From contig NC_133900.1 in the NCBI RefSeq assembly GCF_964199755.1, positions 73,640,727 to 73,704,726 of the forward strand: DNA of 64,000 nucleotides, in the 5' to 3' direction. Under the pieces are notes generated by a model. It ran no database searches. It worked only from the letters and a program-made list of their open reading frames with translations, and was not told the DNA's origin. The translations under genes and the position numbers were made by a program. The first letter of the stretch is position 1. Each line of letters opens with the position of its first letter. This stretch comes from Larus michahellis (Eukaryota > Chordata > Aves > Charadriiformes > Laridae). Shown here piece by piece: positions 1 to 51,490 of the stretch.

Positions 1-1790
1 AGCAACTTATTTTCTTTATTACTTTCTCTTTATACTTATAATGAAGAAATAATTATTTCTAGGCTGTTTCCTGCCAGATGCTGTTCTAGTACCTCTAATA
101 GGACATATCTTAAAATAACTGCTTGGGAGCAAGAAACTGAATTTTTTATTCGTGTTTTCCCTTCTCCTCCTTTTCTCTCTCTTCAAGTAACTTTATTGAT
201 TTGGGCTCTGTCACAAATTCTGACCTGTTTATATTTTTTTTTTCTCCATTAGTTGTCATTGATGTAATTCCAAAAATCACCTTTATGGAGGAAAAATGAC
301 GACAGAGGGCACCTGAGGTTCGAAAAAAGCCTGAGAGCACCCATTTTAATGCCAGTGGAGGCAGGACGAAAATCCTCGGGCTGTGGTTTCACACTGGCTT
401 TAACCCAGCTCAAAACATCAGTCCCAGCATCCTCACCAACTCCTTCACACCACCATCAAGACAGGGAGCCAGATCAGAGAACTACTGGCTACCAACCAGC
501 CAAAAGACAGGAAGACAAATTCCTTTTTAGCTAGACAAGTTATTTCAGCCAGCTCGCCACGGCCACACAAAGCAAGACAAGGAAGAAGGTGGGAGCACTA
601 CATTCATCAGTAATACAGTTTTATGGTGGAGTAATCATGGTCTTAAAAAAATTAAAAAAAAAAACAAAAAAAACCCAAAAAAAAACCCAAAAAACCACAG
701 ATCCTGTTTGTGGTGTGTCTGGTGCAGACTGATTCAGAGGCTGGCAGGACACAAACCAGCTTCAATACAGAAGCTTTTTACCACAAACATATCCTGAGTC
801 CTGCCCTGCCTAATATACTTCATGAGCCCTTCAAACATGGGTTAAATGTTCCAGGTCAGGATTTTGCACAAGTGGATTCATTTCCACCATGAAAGTGCTG
901 CTGGTATTGATCTGCAAGGGCATGCATCTATAAAACAACATGATATTTTCATGTCATCCTATAAGAACCCCGGTTATCTCAAATTCCTCAAATTGCCACC
1001 ACTGGTCTGGTGCCAGGGAACGTTGCCACAAATTAATAAAAAATGAAATGCATGTACATACAGAATCATCTATTTATGAAAAATACGTTATTATTCATTT
1101 GATGACCTGGTACATTCTAGCAGAACTGGAGATTTTCAAGCTTGCAAACGTAAAGCAGAGTGTGAAGTTATTGTTAGTAATAAGGTTAACCATCTTATAC
1201 TTTGAAAGCACTCTGAAGCAATACTTGTACATGTTCTGGACTTCTGAGTCCTCCATCCTTCTGCATCTTTACTTACCATGGAGAAAAGCCACGAGCACAA
1301 GATGATGAGGCAAGACAAAGCAGCACTTGACTAAATTTTATAATGCATCGAGCTCAGAAGTCCAGCTGAGTGCTTCATACTGTCACCTGCTTCTTCTACC
1401 AACCTCCAGTTAAGTTTTTTCCAAGGATGAAAACATACTGACAAATAACAATTATTTATTGAAATGCTTCTTTATGCCATCAGATCATCCATAGAGTTCT
1501 ATGTCAGTTAACAGCAACGTGGATACAACATTCACAAAACCACACAGCTAATGTTGAAGATCAACAACAGCAAGACCACCAGCAGATCTCTGTCCTAGTT
1601 GAGGGTTAATTTTTCCTCAGGATATTTTTTCTTGGAAATAGAGATATGAAGATTATAATTAAAAAAATACCTACCTCACACTGTGCTTTCCATCCAGAAA
1701 AGTAGTCTTCCAAAACAAGACTGCTTAAGAGTGCTTCTGGAGCCTGCCTCCCTTACAATTCAGGGAATTCATATTATTTGAATGTTGTTT

Positions 1791-1809
1791 ATATATATAT
1801 ATATATATG

Positions 1810-1847
<38 letters not shown>

Positions 1848-1848
1848 C
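1791..1848. repeat. (AT)n microsatellite with 40-bp perfect palindrome
   Basis: (AT)9 at 1791-1808 is followed by GGAGAT(AT)n ATCTCC at 1809-1848, which equals its own reverse complement over 40 bases. It can form a hairpin or cruciform. It lies in the probable GABRA4 3' UTR. Confidence 0.9.
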
Positions 1849-4800
1849 AGGCTGTGATCACATTAGTACTTTTAAATGCTAGAACTACGCTATTATTTAA
1901 AAAGAGCATTCAATAATTGATGGGAGTTTGGATGGTTTTCTAAAAAGGGAATCTCCAAGGCTTTTTATTTTTGCTGCTGTTATTTTTATTTCAAAGAAGC
2001 CATCACACTCTCAGTTTCTCTTGCACAAGAAAATGAAAATAGAATTATGACCAAAAAAAATGTCATGAAATGCAGTGGATGGTAACTGGTTTGCTTTGAA
2101 GTCCTTTCTATCGGCATAATATAAAAAGCGTAAGAAAGTCTAAGAGATAGCTGTAGATGCACTAAGTTACAGACTAGAAGGCAATGCTAGTCAATTCTGA
2201 AATAAATACCTACCACATTTTCTAATTCATGTGAAAAAAAAGTATGTTTCAAGTATTCTACCAATTTTACAATAATCGCATTTTTCATTCCCTCCAGTTA
2301 AGAACACAGCACATAACATTAGCAAAGAGAGACCTTTTCAGCATGCTCTGTACTTCACGCTACTCTCACTTGCTTGGGATGTGGCAAAAAACTTACTTGC
2401 AGAGTCTGATTTACTCAGAACATGCCGAAAGTGCTCACTACACTCAGATTCTCCAAAAAAGCTACATCTTGACTCTGAGGAGAGACCTACAAATGAAGAC
2501 TGTACAAATTAATGCATATCAGACTCTTCCAAAATGGTGCATTTTTCCTTCCTGTAAATGTCCTGTTTAAAGCGCATTGAAGTCAATGACAAACACATAT
2601 TGATTTCAGTGGACAGCAGTACAGGTCCTCACAACAATAGAAATATAAGTAACTTACCTTGGAGTCACACAGTACATGAAATATAAGGTCTTGGAGAAAT
2701 AAAAAAAAATATTTGGGGAGAAAAGATGCTGTTGTCATTTAACCAGTTTCTTTTTTCCTGGATTTTTTCCTAGTTTTTGGGTAGGTTAGGGGAGCACATT
2801 AATACTGACCTCCATAAGGCTATTTAATATCCTTTGGATTTTCACCGAGTAAGAAGTTTTACTTATAGGGTTTTGCACCTCCGACTTGATGCTGTATTGC
2901 TTTATGCTTGTCAGACTATGAAGAGAAGCACCTGCCATCCTCCCCACTTCCCACTGACCTGCTGCAAACCTACCGCTACACAGATCTGCAGTTCTGTAAT
3001 ACTTCTACAACTTTGACCATCGTTGGTTTTATCTGTATCATCAGTAAACGTTATACTTCACCTAGGCTTCTCAGCACTACAGTTGCCATTTTCCTAACCC
3101 ATTAGTCAATGTTAGGATTCAAAAAAAACAAGGGCAAATTTTTGTCAGCGGTCTGTATTGCAATTCACACCAGTGTTAGCCACACAACACCTACCTACTT
3201 TAGTGCAGTCAAGCTCTACTGGCAAGTCCCAGGAACACAAGGAAAAACTCACCAAAATTTCTTTGCTCCTAAATCTTTTGGGTCAAGCACAAGTTCTGGA
3301 GCGCAGTGTGCAAAGTCAATGATCTACTCTGCTTTCTAAACAGATTTCTTGGAAGCTTTTGGAATTTGGGGGGAAAAGTGTGCTACAGCAGAAACCGTGC
3401 TCCAGCTTCTCAAACTGAGAAAGATTCTCCTAGGAAATCTCCTGCAGCATTTATGGAAAAATGTCCCAGGTGGCCAGTATATGTCTCTTACCCAAGCTGC
3501 GTGGTCATTTCTTCTATTCTGGCCTTCTCTCCGCTTCCAATAGCATAAGGGAGATGGGAATGTTAGGCTCTGGATAAACTGGATAAACCTACACGGTATG
3601 CTCTGATGTTCGCACATGGCACACAGACACTGCACTCCAGCATAAGGTACGATGTGGCCAAATGACATACAAAGTACAAAAGAAAGTGGAAAGAGACAGA
3701 ATTCTGCACATATTGAAAATCTAAGTTCATTCACTTTTCTGTAGAAATACCGGTTAAATCCTGTTAAATACAGTTACTTGGTTTCCCCAATTTTTTGCAA
3801 GGTCCATCCTGAACGATGAAGATGATGAGATGCCAAAGGCTACACCTGAAGACTCTGTAATCAGTAACTTTTAGCTCCTGTTAACAGAAAAGCTCTAGTC
3901 ACATGCCTTATTAAATTATTTACCTCTTTCATTCAATTATCGTATGGTCTACTTGCCTGATTGCATGGTAATGTAGAGTGGATGACTAAACAGTTTACAA
4001 AATCTACTTTTTTTTTTTTTCCTTTAAAAGACATGTGGGAGAAGAAATGCACCACTGACATCCATTGGATGGAGACAAGTCCATTTCATAGGAGCAGAAA
4101 CAGACTCCAGTTCTGCTGGTGAGCTCTAAGAGCTCAGGTCACCATGGGTCTAGGTTTGCCTCCTTCCTTGGCTTCATTATTTTCGCAATTGCAGTGAAAC
4201 CTGTTAATAGCGGGCTGATAGAAATTTGACCTAGCTCACAGCTGACGATAAAGTACACTTCAGTTCCTGCGAAGACAACCTTCCTGAACTGAGCTTTTAA
4301 ACTGGTTTTCTCCAGGGAGTGCGTTGCCATTTGGGGCTGCATCCCTGCAATCTGTGGGAGTTTTGCTGTTGGTAACAATGTCTCCGAGGAAACAGCAGTC
4401 CGTGGAGAGCTGTCTCTGTTTCCTGATAAAGGTTTTTTGGCTTTCTATCCAGTTTCCTTTCCTGTTCATAGCGATGACTATCTGAAGGGTTTGGTTAGTT
4501 TTAAATCACTACGGTACTGTCAAAAAAAGATTGTTCGACAAAGCCAATAGAAAAAAAAAATAAAAGCAGACCCTGTAGAGTTCATCTCATTCAAATCCAC
4601 CCCTTATAAGCCACTTGGTCACTGAAATGACACCTGCAACATTCTCCCTTAGGATTTTAGTTAGCAGTGTTTAACATTTGGGCCACTATATTTAGCATAT
4701 TCCTGCTTTTGTTTGTGCTTCTGAATTACACAGTATTCAGAACCTGCCAGTATTACTGAGCACACTGCAGGCTCTTTACTGTTTCTGATGTCTCTACAAG

Positions 4801-6858
4801 GAGATTAAATACAATGACGAACCAATGTTAACAATAAATTCCTATCTACATTGTCTGCAAGTACTTTGAAAAGCTAGTTATGGTAATTTCTTCATTGCTG
4901 TAACACAAAAATGTAGCACAGTACAATAAATTACTCCTAGACTCGTAATGAGATTATTTTTTTTTTATATCTCATTTTGAACGTAGGCATGCAAGCGTTG
5001 GAAGGTACTTCAGAAATACACTGACAGATTAAAAATAGGTTTTTTTTTTCTGTGGGATCATTAAAATTTTCTTCCAAAATGAAGTATAGAAATAAATATT
5101 TGGAACCTATTAATTTTTGCAATCCTTTTTCACTCCTTGTAAGTCTTTAAAATGAATCAGGAACTACAAATGAATCAAAGTAGCCCATTTAGATCAATCT
5201 TGGTCAAACAGCCTGAACCAGTGTTGATCCTACTGAACAGTGCACTGAAAAAGCTGATTATACAATCAGTATATGGGGATGGGTGGAAGGAAGAGACAGC
5301 TGTTTCCAGTGAATCGTTTAAAGCTCTGCCTGAGAGAAAGAATCCTTGGTTTTCATCAAAGAGGAAAGCAAAGAATCATTTCAGTAACTTCTGGCACAAA
5401 CACTAGGTTCTCAACACAGAGAAGGCCATTGTTCTTCATACTAGAAATATTTTATCATTTGTGCAATTATGATCAGTAATTGCCAGAGGATTAGCTTTGT
5501 TTCTTCTTGCTTAACAAAATAAATAAACAATCTCTTGTAGGCTATCTTCTGTTCTGACAATCTGCAATAATGTGACCAAATTAGGGAAGAAACAGCTACA
5601 GCAACTAGAGATACGTTCAAAGATGCAAACTACTGCAGTTAGACATATTTATGGGGGCTCCATTTCCAGTTCTGTGCTATGGCACGTGTAATGGTTTTCT
5701 GAGGAGGGTTGTATTCTCAGGCTTCTTCTAGATGAAAAAGGCAAAAAGGAAAGGACCGTACCCGGCCTCGTGAGAGCATCGCTTAAATATAAAAAAGACT
5801 AAGGTAATTGTTTATAACACGCCATCATAACAAAGTCATGTAAGACGTTCCCACATCCAGTGCATCCTATCATTGACAGTCCAATGCTATATGTGAAATA
5901 GCAGCCTGGGATCCAGACTACACAATGCAGTACACATCTCTTGCAATCTCCCAGGTCCCATAAGTTAAAGGTCAGATTCTCAGCCACAAACTGGCTAGAA
6001 GGTTTGGAGAGACAGAAAGAAGCACAGAGATACAGTCATAGTTTCACCATTCTGGGGTCTTTTTACTCTGATTCTCATCCCAACATAGTCTAAGGCAGTC
6101 TCATACATGTCCTCAATTATTCCATCTGCTCGTGGTCTCCATCAGTCACTTTATCATTACTTGGGCACTCAACACTCAACTGATTTGCCCCCCGGCGTAA
6201 AACTTTGACCGTGGGCTACCGATCTGCTGTTGCAACCAACCGAAGCTAAGGATTACTCCACTGAAAGGAGATTCGACTACTTCCAGACTCTTTAAAGGCA
6301 CAACCAGGTCACAGCTGAGAATGTGTGATCTGGTTTTTGATTTTTACTTGTCATTTTGATTTTACTTGTCACCTACTAACCATTTGCTTAGCCAGATGGA
6401 TCCATGCAAACATTTTTAGATTTATTGTCAGTGTATCTTCCACCTATTCTGGTGAAAAAAACATTTCTGATCAAGATTTCTATCAGGTTGAATCCATTCA
6501 GTTCTTTAACAAAGTTGCCTGCTTGCATATTGCAAATTGAACCCCTAAGAAAAGCACATATCTATGCCATAGTGCAAGAGAAACAAACAGACCATAAATA
6601 AACTGTGTGTTCCCCCCAGGCTCCACCTAGAAACTTTCTTTTCTTATTTATGTCACAGCTTTCCTTCACAAAAGGGTGTTTCTCGTTCACTCAAAGATGT
6701 GCCATAGCCACACTTATCAAAGCACAGGAAAAATTGGTTTGCTTAACTTTGAAGCCACTTTTAAAACTGTGTTGAAAATTTAACCTGACTCAAACATCAT
6801 CTAAAAGGAGGGGAATACGTGTTCAAAGGAAATCAGAGGGGTGTGACTGAAAAAGAGC

Positions 6859-6893
6859 GGGGGGGGGGGGTGGGGGGTGGGGGCAGGGAAGGG
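6859..6893 (+). repeat. G-rich tract, quadruplex-capable
   Basis: A run of 12 G, then GGGGGG, GGGGG and two GGG runs separated by single T, T, CA and AA. It fits a G-quadruplex pattern on the plus strand. The GABRA4 transcript strand is therefore a C-rich tract. Confidence 0.85.
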
Positions 6894-7679
6894 AAAATAA
6901 CCCAAAACCCACCAACCCAAAGCATCCGAAGGAAAGAACAAAGAATTTGATTAAGAAGTTGAACATTGTGGGCCTGGTCCTCCTGTACCACAACGGATGT
7001 AAATTCGGAATAAATCCACTCAAGCTGGTCAGCAAGGTCAAAGAAGAACCATACACTTAAGATCACCTTACCAAACAAAAAACTCCAATTTTGAGAATTA
7101 CGTCAGATTTCAGATTTTACAAGGTTCACTCATTCTTATTTTGGAGTGAGAATTTCCCAGGTTGCAACGCAAAATAATGCTTAGTAAAAATATATGGAGC
7201 TCTACAACTCCTTTGCATAACTTTTCTGGAGTTGCACTCTCCCAGGCTGGACTCTCTTTTCTTTTTCCACGGTTCATTTTTTCCCCCCCCATTCTGCCAA
7301 TTTTAATCTAGCAGGGGAAGTCCCTTTCTAGCAAGCACTGTCAAAATATTCAGGACATGGGCCTTGCACTCGGAGAATGCAATGCTGTGTCCAGACAGCA
7401 GTGCTGGGTGCCTCAGGGATTTGTAATAACCAGCGTGCGTATTCTAGCAGTCAAGATGTGTTCCTCTGCACAGCTGTGCACCTCTGCCTTTGATTTGTTT
7501 GGGGTCCGTGTTCCTCCCAAAGGCAAGTTCTGTCTAGCCAGAGTAGTCTCTCTGAAGAGTGATGGTTCACTGCTAGCTGAAGGGAGGAAGACAAATCTGT
7601 TACCCATTACTCTGCCAGGAGTTAACTAATTATCCCCAATAACTCCAGCCTTTACAACGGGAAAGTAGCACACAGCTTT

Positions 7680-7688
7680 TATAAATAA
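7680..7688 (-). promoter_or_regulatory. AU-rich element nonamer in 3' UTR
   Basis: Reads TTATTTATA on the transcript strand, about 90 nt after the stop codon. It matches the UUAUUUA(U/A)(U/A) nonamer linked to mRNA instability. A single copy in AT-rich sequence may be chance. Confidence 0.3.
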
Positions 7689-7776
7689 GAATTATTGACC
7701 TTTTTAAATAGTTTCAAAAGAAGAAACTCTGCATCAAATGTGAGTATAATTTAGGAACTACTACATAGCAGCAAAA

Positions 7777-46435
<38,659 letters not shown>

Positions 46436-46509
46436 CTTTGCATGCCATACTTCACGCCTGGGCACGTTAAACGCCTTGTCCGGGGCGGGGAGGGGGACGC
46501 GGGGACTCA

Positions 46510-46520
46510 GCGGGGGCGGG
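46510..46520 (+). promoter_or_regulatory. EGR-type site overlapping a GC box
   Basis: GCGGGGGCG (46510-46518) is a full EGR-family consensus, overlapping an Sp1-type GGGGGCGGG, about 75 bp upstream of the GABRA4 start codon. EGR3 has been reported to activate the mammalian GABRA4 promoter after seizures, so this is a plausible conserved input. G-rich sequence makes chance matches fairly likely. Confidence 0.45.
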
Positions 46521-49500
46521 AGGGGAGGGGGGGGGCGGGTGGCGGCGGCAGCCCCCGGCGGCCCTACATGCGCGGGGCGCCGGTTGCCAAGCGCCCGGTA
46601 CGGGCGGAGGAGAGGCGAGTTTCCCCGCACCGTTAACTCTCTCGGGGCAACAGGCGCCGGTCCCCGCCGCTCCCCCTCCGCCCCGCCCCGCCCGCGGCCC
46701 CGCGCTCCGCCCCGGTGCCGGTGCGGGAAGGGTGGCTGGGAGCGGGGGGTGGTCGCGGAGGAGAAGTCTCCCTTCGTCCCCATCACCTCGGCTCCCCAAG
46801 AGGAAGGGTAGGGGGAAAAGAACCACGGGGGGGGGGTGGGGGGCGGGCGGTGGAAGCGATTAATTCGCCAGAGTTTGGGAGCTGGAGGGTGTCCGTCCCC
46901 CCCCTCCCCGCTCCGGTGGAAGAGGAGCTGGGGGGAGAGGAGAGGAAAGAGAGCTCCGACTTCAAGGTTAAAACCGAGCGCATCCCGAAACGGATGGGAG
47001 AGCAAGGGGGTTATGCCGGGTTTCTAAAAGCAAAAAAAAAAATAAAATGCTAGAATAAAAGAATGGTTTCACATTATATCTTTTCTTCCCCCCCCCCCCC
47101 CCCTTTCATTCCTATAATTAGAAAACAAGATTTGGTGACCCAAATAATTTCCATTACACAAGGTCCAAGGGATTCTGCAGCAATTACAGTAAATCCACTC
47201 AGAAGTGTTGCTCGTCTGTCACAGGCTGTTGGGATGGTTTGGTGGAGAGGGGAAGAGAGGGGGAAATGAAGAGAAAAGGGGGGGGCATCCCCCATACAAT
47301 AGGTATTGGCAATAAACAACTTGTTCTTCTGATCAAGTGTGCTGCAGGGACAATTGTTTGCGCTTGGAAATCAGTGCGCGTGTCAATTTTAATGAGGATG
47401 GTGAAGTTCATCATGCAGGAGCACACAGAGCAGGTATTGTAATTGACTCCGAGACTACAGCACTGTCAATGCTGACATAAAAAGGCTTTATTCATTACTT
47501 GCTACAATATCTCCCAGCACTGAAATGCCTGATTATCTTCAAAACTACTCTACACTTGAAATCTTCCCTGATTGTACTTCAGAGCGTGTTCCAGCTAGGG
47601 TGCCCTTTGCTGATTCCTTTGAAAAACAATTAAAGCTGTGCTTGAAATCCATTTAGCTGGCTGATGCTGTTTATCTTTCAAAAAACTCTGTCTCGGCAGT
47701 CAGTTCTGCTTCCAATTTTAAAAGCCCTATTTAGGCCTCTGCAGATTACTAGTCTGCTTCCTGAGGTTTTGACAGGATCCTCAACTCCTGACTGCCTTAC
47801 TGGAAGGATGAATGCTCCACCGAAACCTCCCAGAGCCAGCAGCCTGCCTATGGAAAACAGACATGCTCCATGCAGTGTGTACGAGCCCGGACAATGCAGA
47901 ACGTGGGATGTCACGCCAAGGTCACGCCAGCTCCCGTGATGAGACGCTGGGAGCAGCTTGTTTAACTCCACACACAGGTAAAAACCAGCATGCCAGCATG
48001 AGCCCACTGGCTCCATTAGCAATCTGATCAGGAATGAGAGAAGGATGGACTAGCGGCTCTTTAGGAGTCTAATTTCCCCGCATCAGATAAATTTGCCTGG
48101 GTTAATCAGCCACTTTTCATCTTCCGTAAAGTGATGTAATTTGTTTTTCTGGACCAGTCTTCTGCTGTAGCATGGACTATGCCAAAGGGACACTTAGGAC
48201 TGTCCTCCAGTAAAGATAATCTCTAGTTTTCCTGTCCCTTGCAAGAAAAAGTAATCCCCGGTTGCAGAACATTGAAGATATTTCTAAATGAGATTAGCTA
48301 ATCTAGGATACTTCACTGGCAGAAGCCAAATTCACAAAACTAAAGCAAAGGCAAGAGATAGTGACTGAGAAGTGGGAAGAATCCTGCTGGCTACTCACAG
48401 ACACAGAGCAAAGCGCAGCACCACAGCACTGCCACTTCTAGCAGCTGCCGTGGAAGAAAGCCAACAGTGCCCTGGCAGAGCCAGAGGCACGCTTCGGTTT
48501 GGATTGTTTTATTACCTTCAGCGTATGTGCAGACACCTGCATGAACTGAAACCGCAAAGTCAAGTGGTATTCACCAGTAATGTTCTCCCCACATGAATGT
48601 CCTGAGAAATGTTACCACTCGGTCCTCTCTCAGATCCATGTGTGGAGTCACAGGGAACATGGATCCCGTAATTCTGCTGCAGGTAGAAATCAAAGAAACT
48701 CACTCAGTTATCCCCCTTCCAGCAATTTTAGGAACTGAGCTGGTCTTTGCATGATTCCCAGGTTCTTTAGAACAAAGAATAATGTTACTGATATCTTTTG
48801 TCCCTTTACGAAAGGTACTTCAGTAAAGGTAATGTCAGGTTGAAAGATTCGTGGACGTGCCATGCCAGGGCACCCAGCAAGAAGTACTCATGGCTTCTAA
48901 GAAGATGCTTGTGTTGTTTTTTCTAAGAAAAAGCAGACATGGTGCCCTCCTGTCCCACCCTCCCTGCCGCAGGTTGTATTGGTGTAGGATCCAGGTGCCG
49001 CTTGGGTGCATTTACTCCCTCCAAGTGCTAAAACTAAATGAGAAATCACTTTCTCTAAATCTAGAAAATGAGTTCAAGCACTTTTCAAATTTATCACTGG
49101 TTAATATCTCCCTTAGATCCAGCACTGACTATCAAGAATTAAGAAATATTAATACTGAAAACAGAGACTGCTGTCCTTGATATCTGAACAACTGTATCAT
49201 TTGTAAATTGCTGAAAATTTTACAAAACTAGGCTTAAAGGGAACATAAAACAGTTCAAAGTAACAGCTAACAGTCCTGTAAGCCAGATAAATCACTTCTG
49301 AGTCCTTGCTCTATACCTTTTGATAAATGCATTGCCCTGGCTAATTTCAACATTTTTGAAATTACATCTTAAGATATATTCTAGATTCTTTTGTAATGTA
49401 TTTGTAGCATAGGCACATACAGAACCTCCCAGGGTGCTTCTTTTTCACCAGCAGATGTATCCTGGTTTTAAAAATACTGCTTCAAATGGTCTTTGATCAC

Positions 49501-51453
49501 TTCAAAGAATTTCTGGATTATATCATCTCTCTAAAAGAAGTAGTGATGATTCCAAGAAGGATTTAGTGGTCACAGGATGGATTGATGGTCCCTAAAAATG
49601 CTGAATTTGGCATTTTCTCAGCTTCTCCAGCTTTTACCAGCAATTCTTCCAAGATTTCTCGGAAGAAATCTCACCCATCGTGGACTATTGTAAGAAAAGA
49701 ACTATTTTTGCCCAGCTCCATATGCTCAGAAAGCACTTGAGTATTTTAAATAGACTTTTTTTTTTTTTTTTACTGCCCCTATGCTGATGCATCCTCCTAA
49801 TGATTTTTGATGAAGCAGACATTCTGGCCATGCCTCAAAAAGCAGTTTTATTCAAAGCTATGGATCTTCAAGTATAGCTTGATCATTTTTTATTTATCAC
49901 AAAACACAGAGAAGCAGAAAAGTTTTTTCATCACTCTTCCCATTTCTACTTAACCATCAGATTAAGAGGAAAGGAAAAGAAAGTAGGTACTTTTCTTGTG
50001 GAAGGCATTATCTAGCCTTTCCAGGTTTTTTTGTAAACTATGGATTTCACCAACACTACAGATCATATAGGCAAATTATAGGTTACATCCTTTTCCCCAG
50101 CAGATTTCATTATTCAGCTGATTTTGACCTGATTTAGTCCTGGTATTAAATCCATGAAGACAGCCAAGCTTATACGGAAAAGACTGTGAAAATCCTTAAT
50201 GCTTAACCATATATTGCACAGTTAAAAGCCTCTAACACTTAGAAAAGAAGAGATAAAACTGGGGTCATTGCCAAGCACATAAATGTTTCTTTATCTGAAT
50301 AGCTAAGTCATTGATTTCTTGGACTTTTTGCAGTTTCTGCCCCTATCAATAGAGTTTCTTACAGTCTTGATCAGACGGCTTGTCTTCACATATGTTCTTT
50401 TTAAAGGTCAGGGGTTTGAATATCCATTCTTTAGAGAATATATACCCCAACCCCATTTTTGGTAGATGACCAAGAAAAGATACGGATAATTTTTTCTGTA
50501 CAGCTAACTAGAGGGTCTTTCACTTCCCTCCTTACACTTTCTCAAGGGTGCAAGGGGTCTTTCACTCCCCTTCTCTCCTGCATCCACACATGTTAAAGAG
50601 ATCATGGGGACCTACAAAATACGAACTTGTCCTTGGCTTTATTAAGACTTTGATCTGGAGCTCAGGAGAAGCCTGAACTACCTATTCAGGGAAGCGTTTT
50701 CCATTGGTGGGGACACCAGGCTACTGTGGGCCTTGACTGCACCTCTAGCAATGTGGTTATGTTTAGGCAGTTTCGATTTTGGGTCTATTGACTGCAATTT
50801 AAGTGCTGCTCTGGAAGCAGTAATATAGATGGCTCAAGCTCTTTCCTGCTCTTCTTCCGGTCCAGCTTTCCTCCCTACTGTAGTTCTGGTAGTTTTCTTT
50901 ACAGCTTCTTATTTCAGTATCTGATCACAAAGTTGTTACCTCCAGTTTTAAAAGGATCCCATTGCATTCATTGGTAGCAAATGTGTTACCAGATGCAACT
51001 CCTTGTCTCAAGAACTTACAGTCTAGATGGGTAAGACTAAGTAAGGATTAGACACAATAAAGTACTATTATTCCTGTTTTCCTGAGAAATTAGATGCAGA
51101 AAGCCTAAGTTGTAACCCAAAACCATAACACCATGTAAGGAATTTGCAGCAGAACAGGAGCTTAATTCAAGTCTGCTGTGTCCCAGGTCAGTTTTCTAAT
51201 CACCACCTCAGGTGTCTCGTCAAAGCATAGCATAAGCTCTGTGTAAAACTGAACCTTCAGCTGGCCCAGCTTTGCTTCACTTCCATGGCCAGAACTCCTA
51301 CGGAACTGCAGGAACTGATGCCGACATGCATTTAGCCGTGTATTTTTTCCTCTGACATATGGTATTTACCAGACTGTTCTACAGTACCATGGTTATTTTA
51401 ACACACATGTCCTTGATTGCTTGGAATAAGGTAAGAAAATCCTTTGAGTAACA

Positions 51454-51490
51454 AATATATATATACAGACACACACACACACACATATAT
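51454..51490 (+). repeat. (AT)n(AC)n(AT)n microsatellite
   Basis: Alternating ATATAT, CAGACACACAC and ATATAT tract of about 37 bp in the upstream intergenic region. Confidence 0.9.

Larger units (their letters stand above)
1..7776 (-). other. GABRA4 3' side: probable long 3' UTR and flank
   Basis: AT-rich sequence directly after the stop codon. Mammalian alpha-4 mRNAs have a 3' UTR of many kilobases, so much of this may be transcribed. Minus-strand AATAAA hexamers are frequent (for example 192-197, 145-150 and 15-20), so a cleavage site cannot be chosen. The short open frames here show no family resemblance. Contains the AT palindrome and G/C tract listed separately. Confidence 0.6.

Noticed and set aside
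3336..3734. 132-codon minus-strand open frame in the 3' region
   Set aside because: Would be downstream of the GABRA4 stop in the same transcript; Cys/Phe-rich random-looking sequence without a known family.
7357..7629. 90-codon plus-strand open frame near the GABRA4 stop
   Set aside because: Antisense to the 3' UTR with no homology-like motif or gene signals.
46436..47005. In-frame extension of GABRA4 upstream of its start, including an ATG at 46783
   Set aside because: The extension is low-complexity CpG-island translation and would bury the signal peptide; length and N-terminus at 46435 match known alpha-4.
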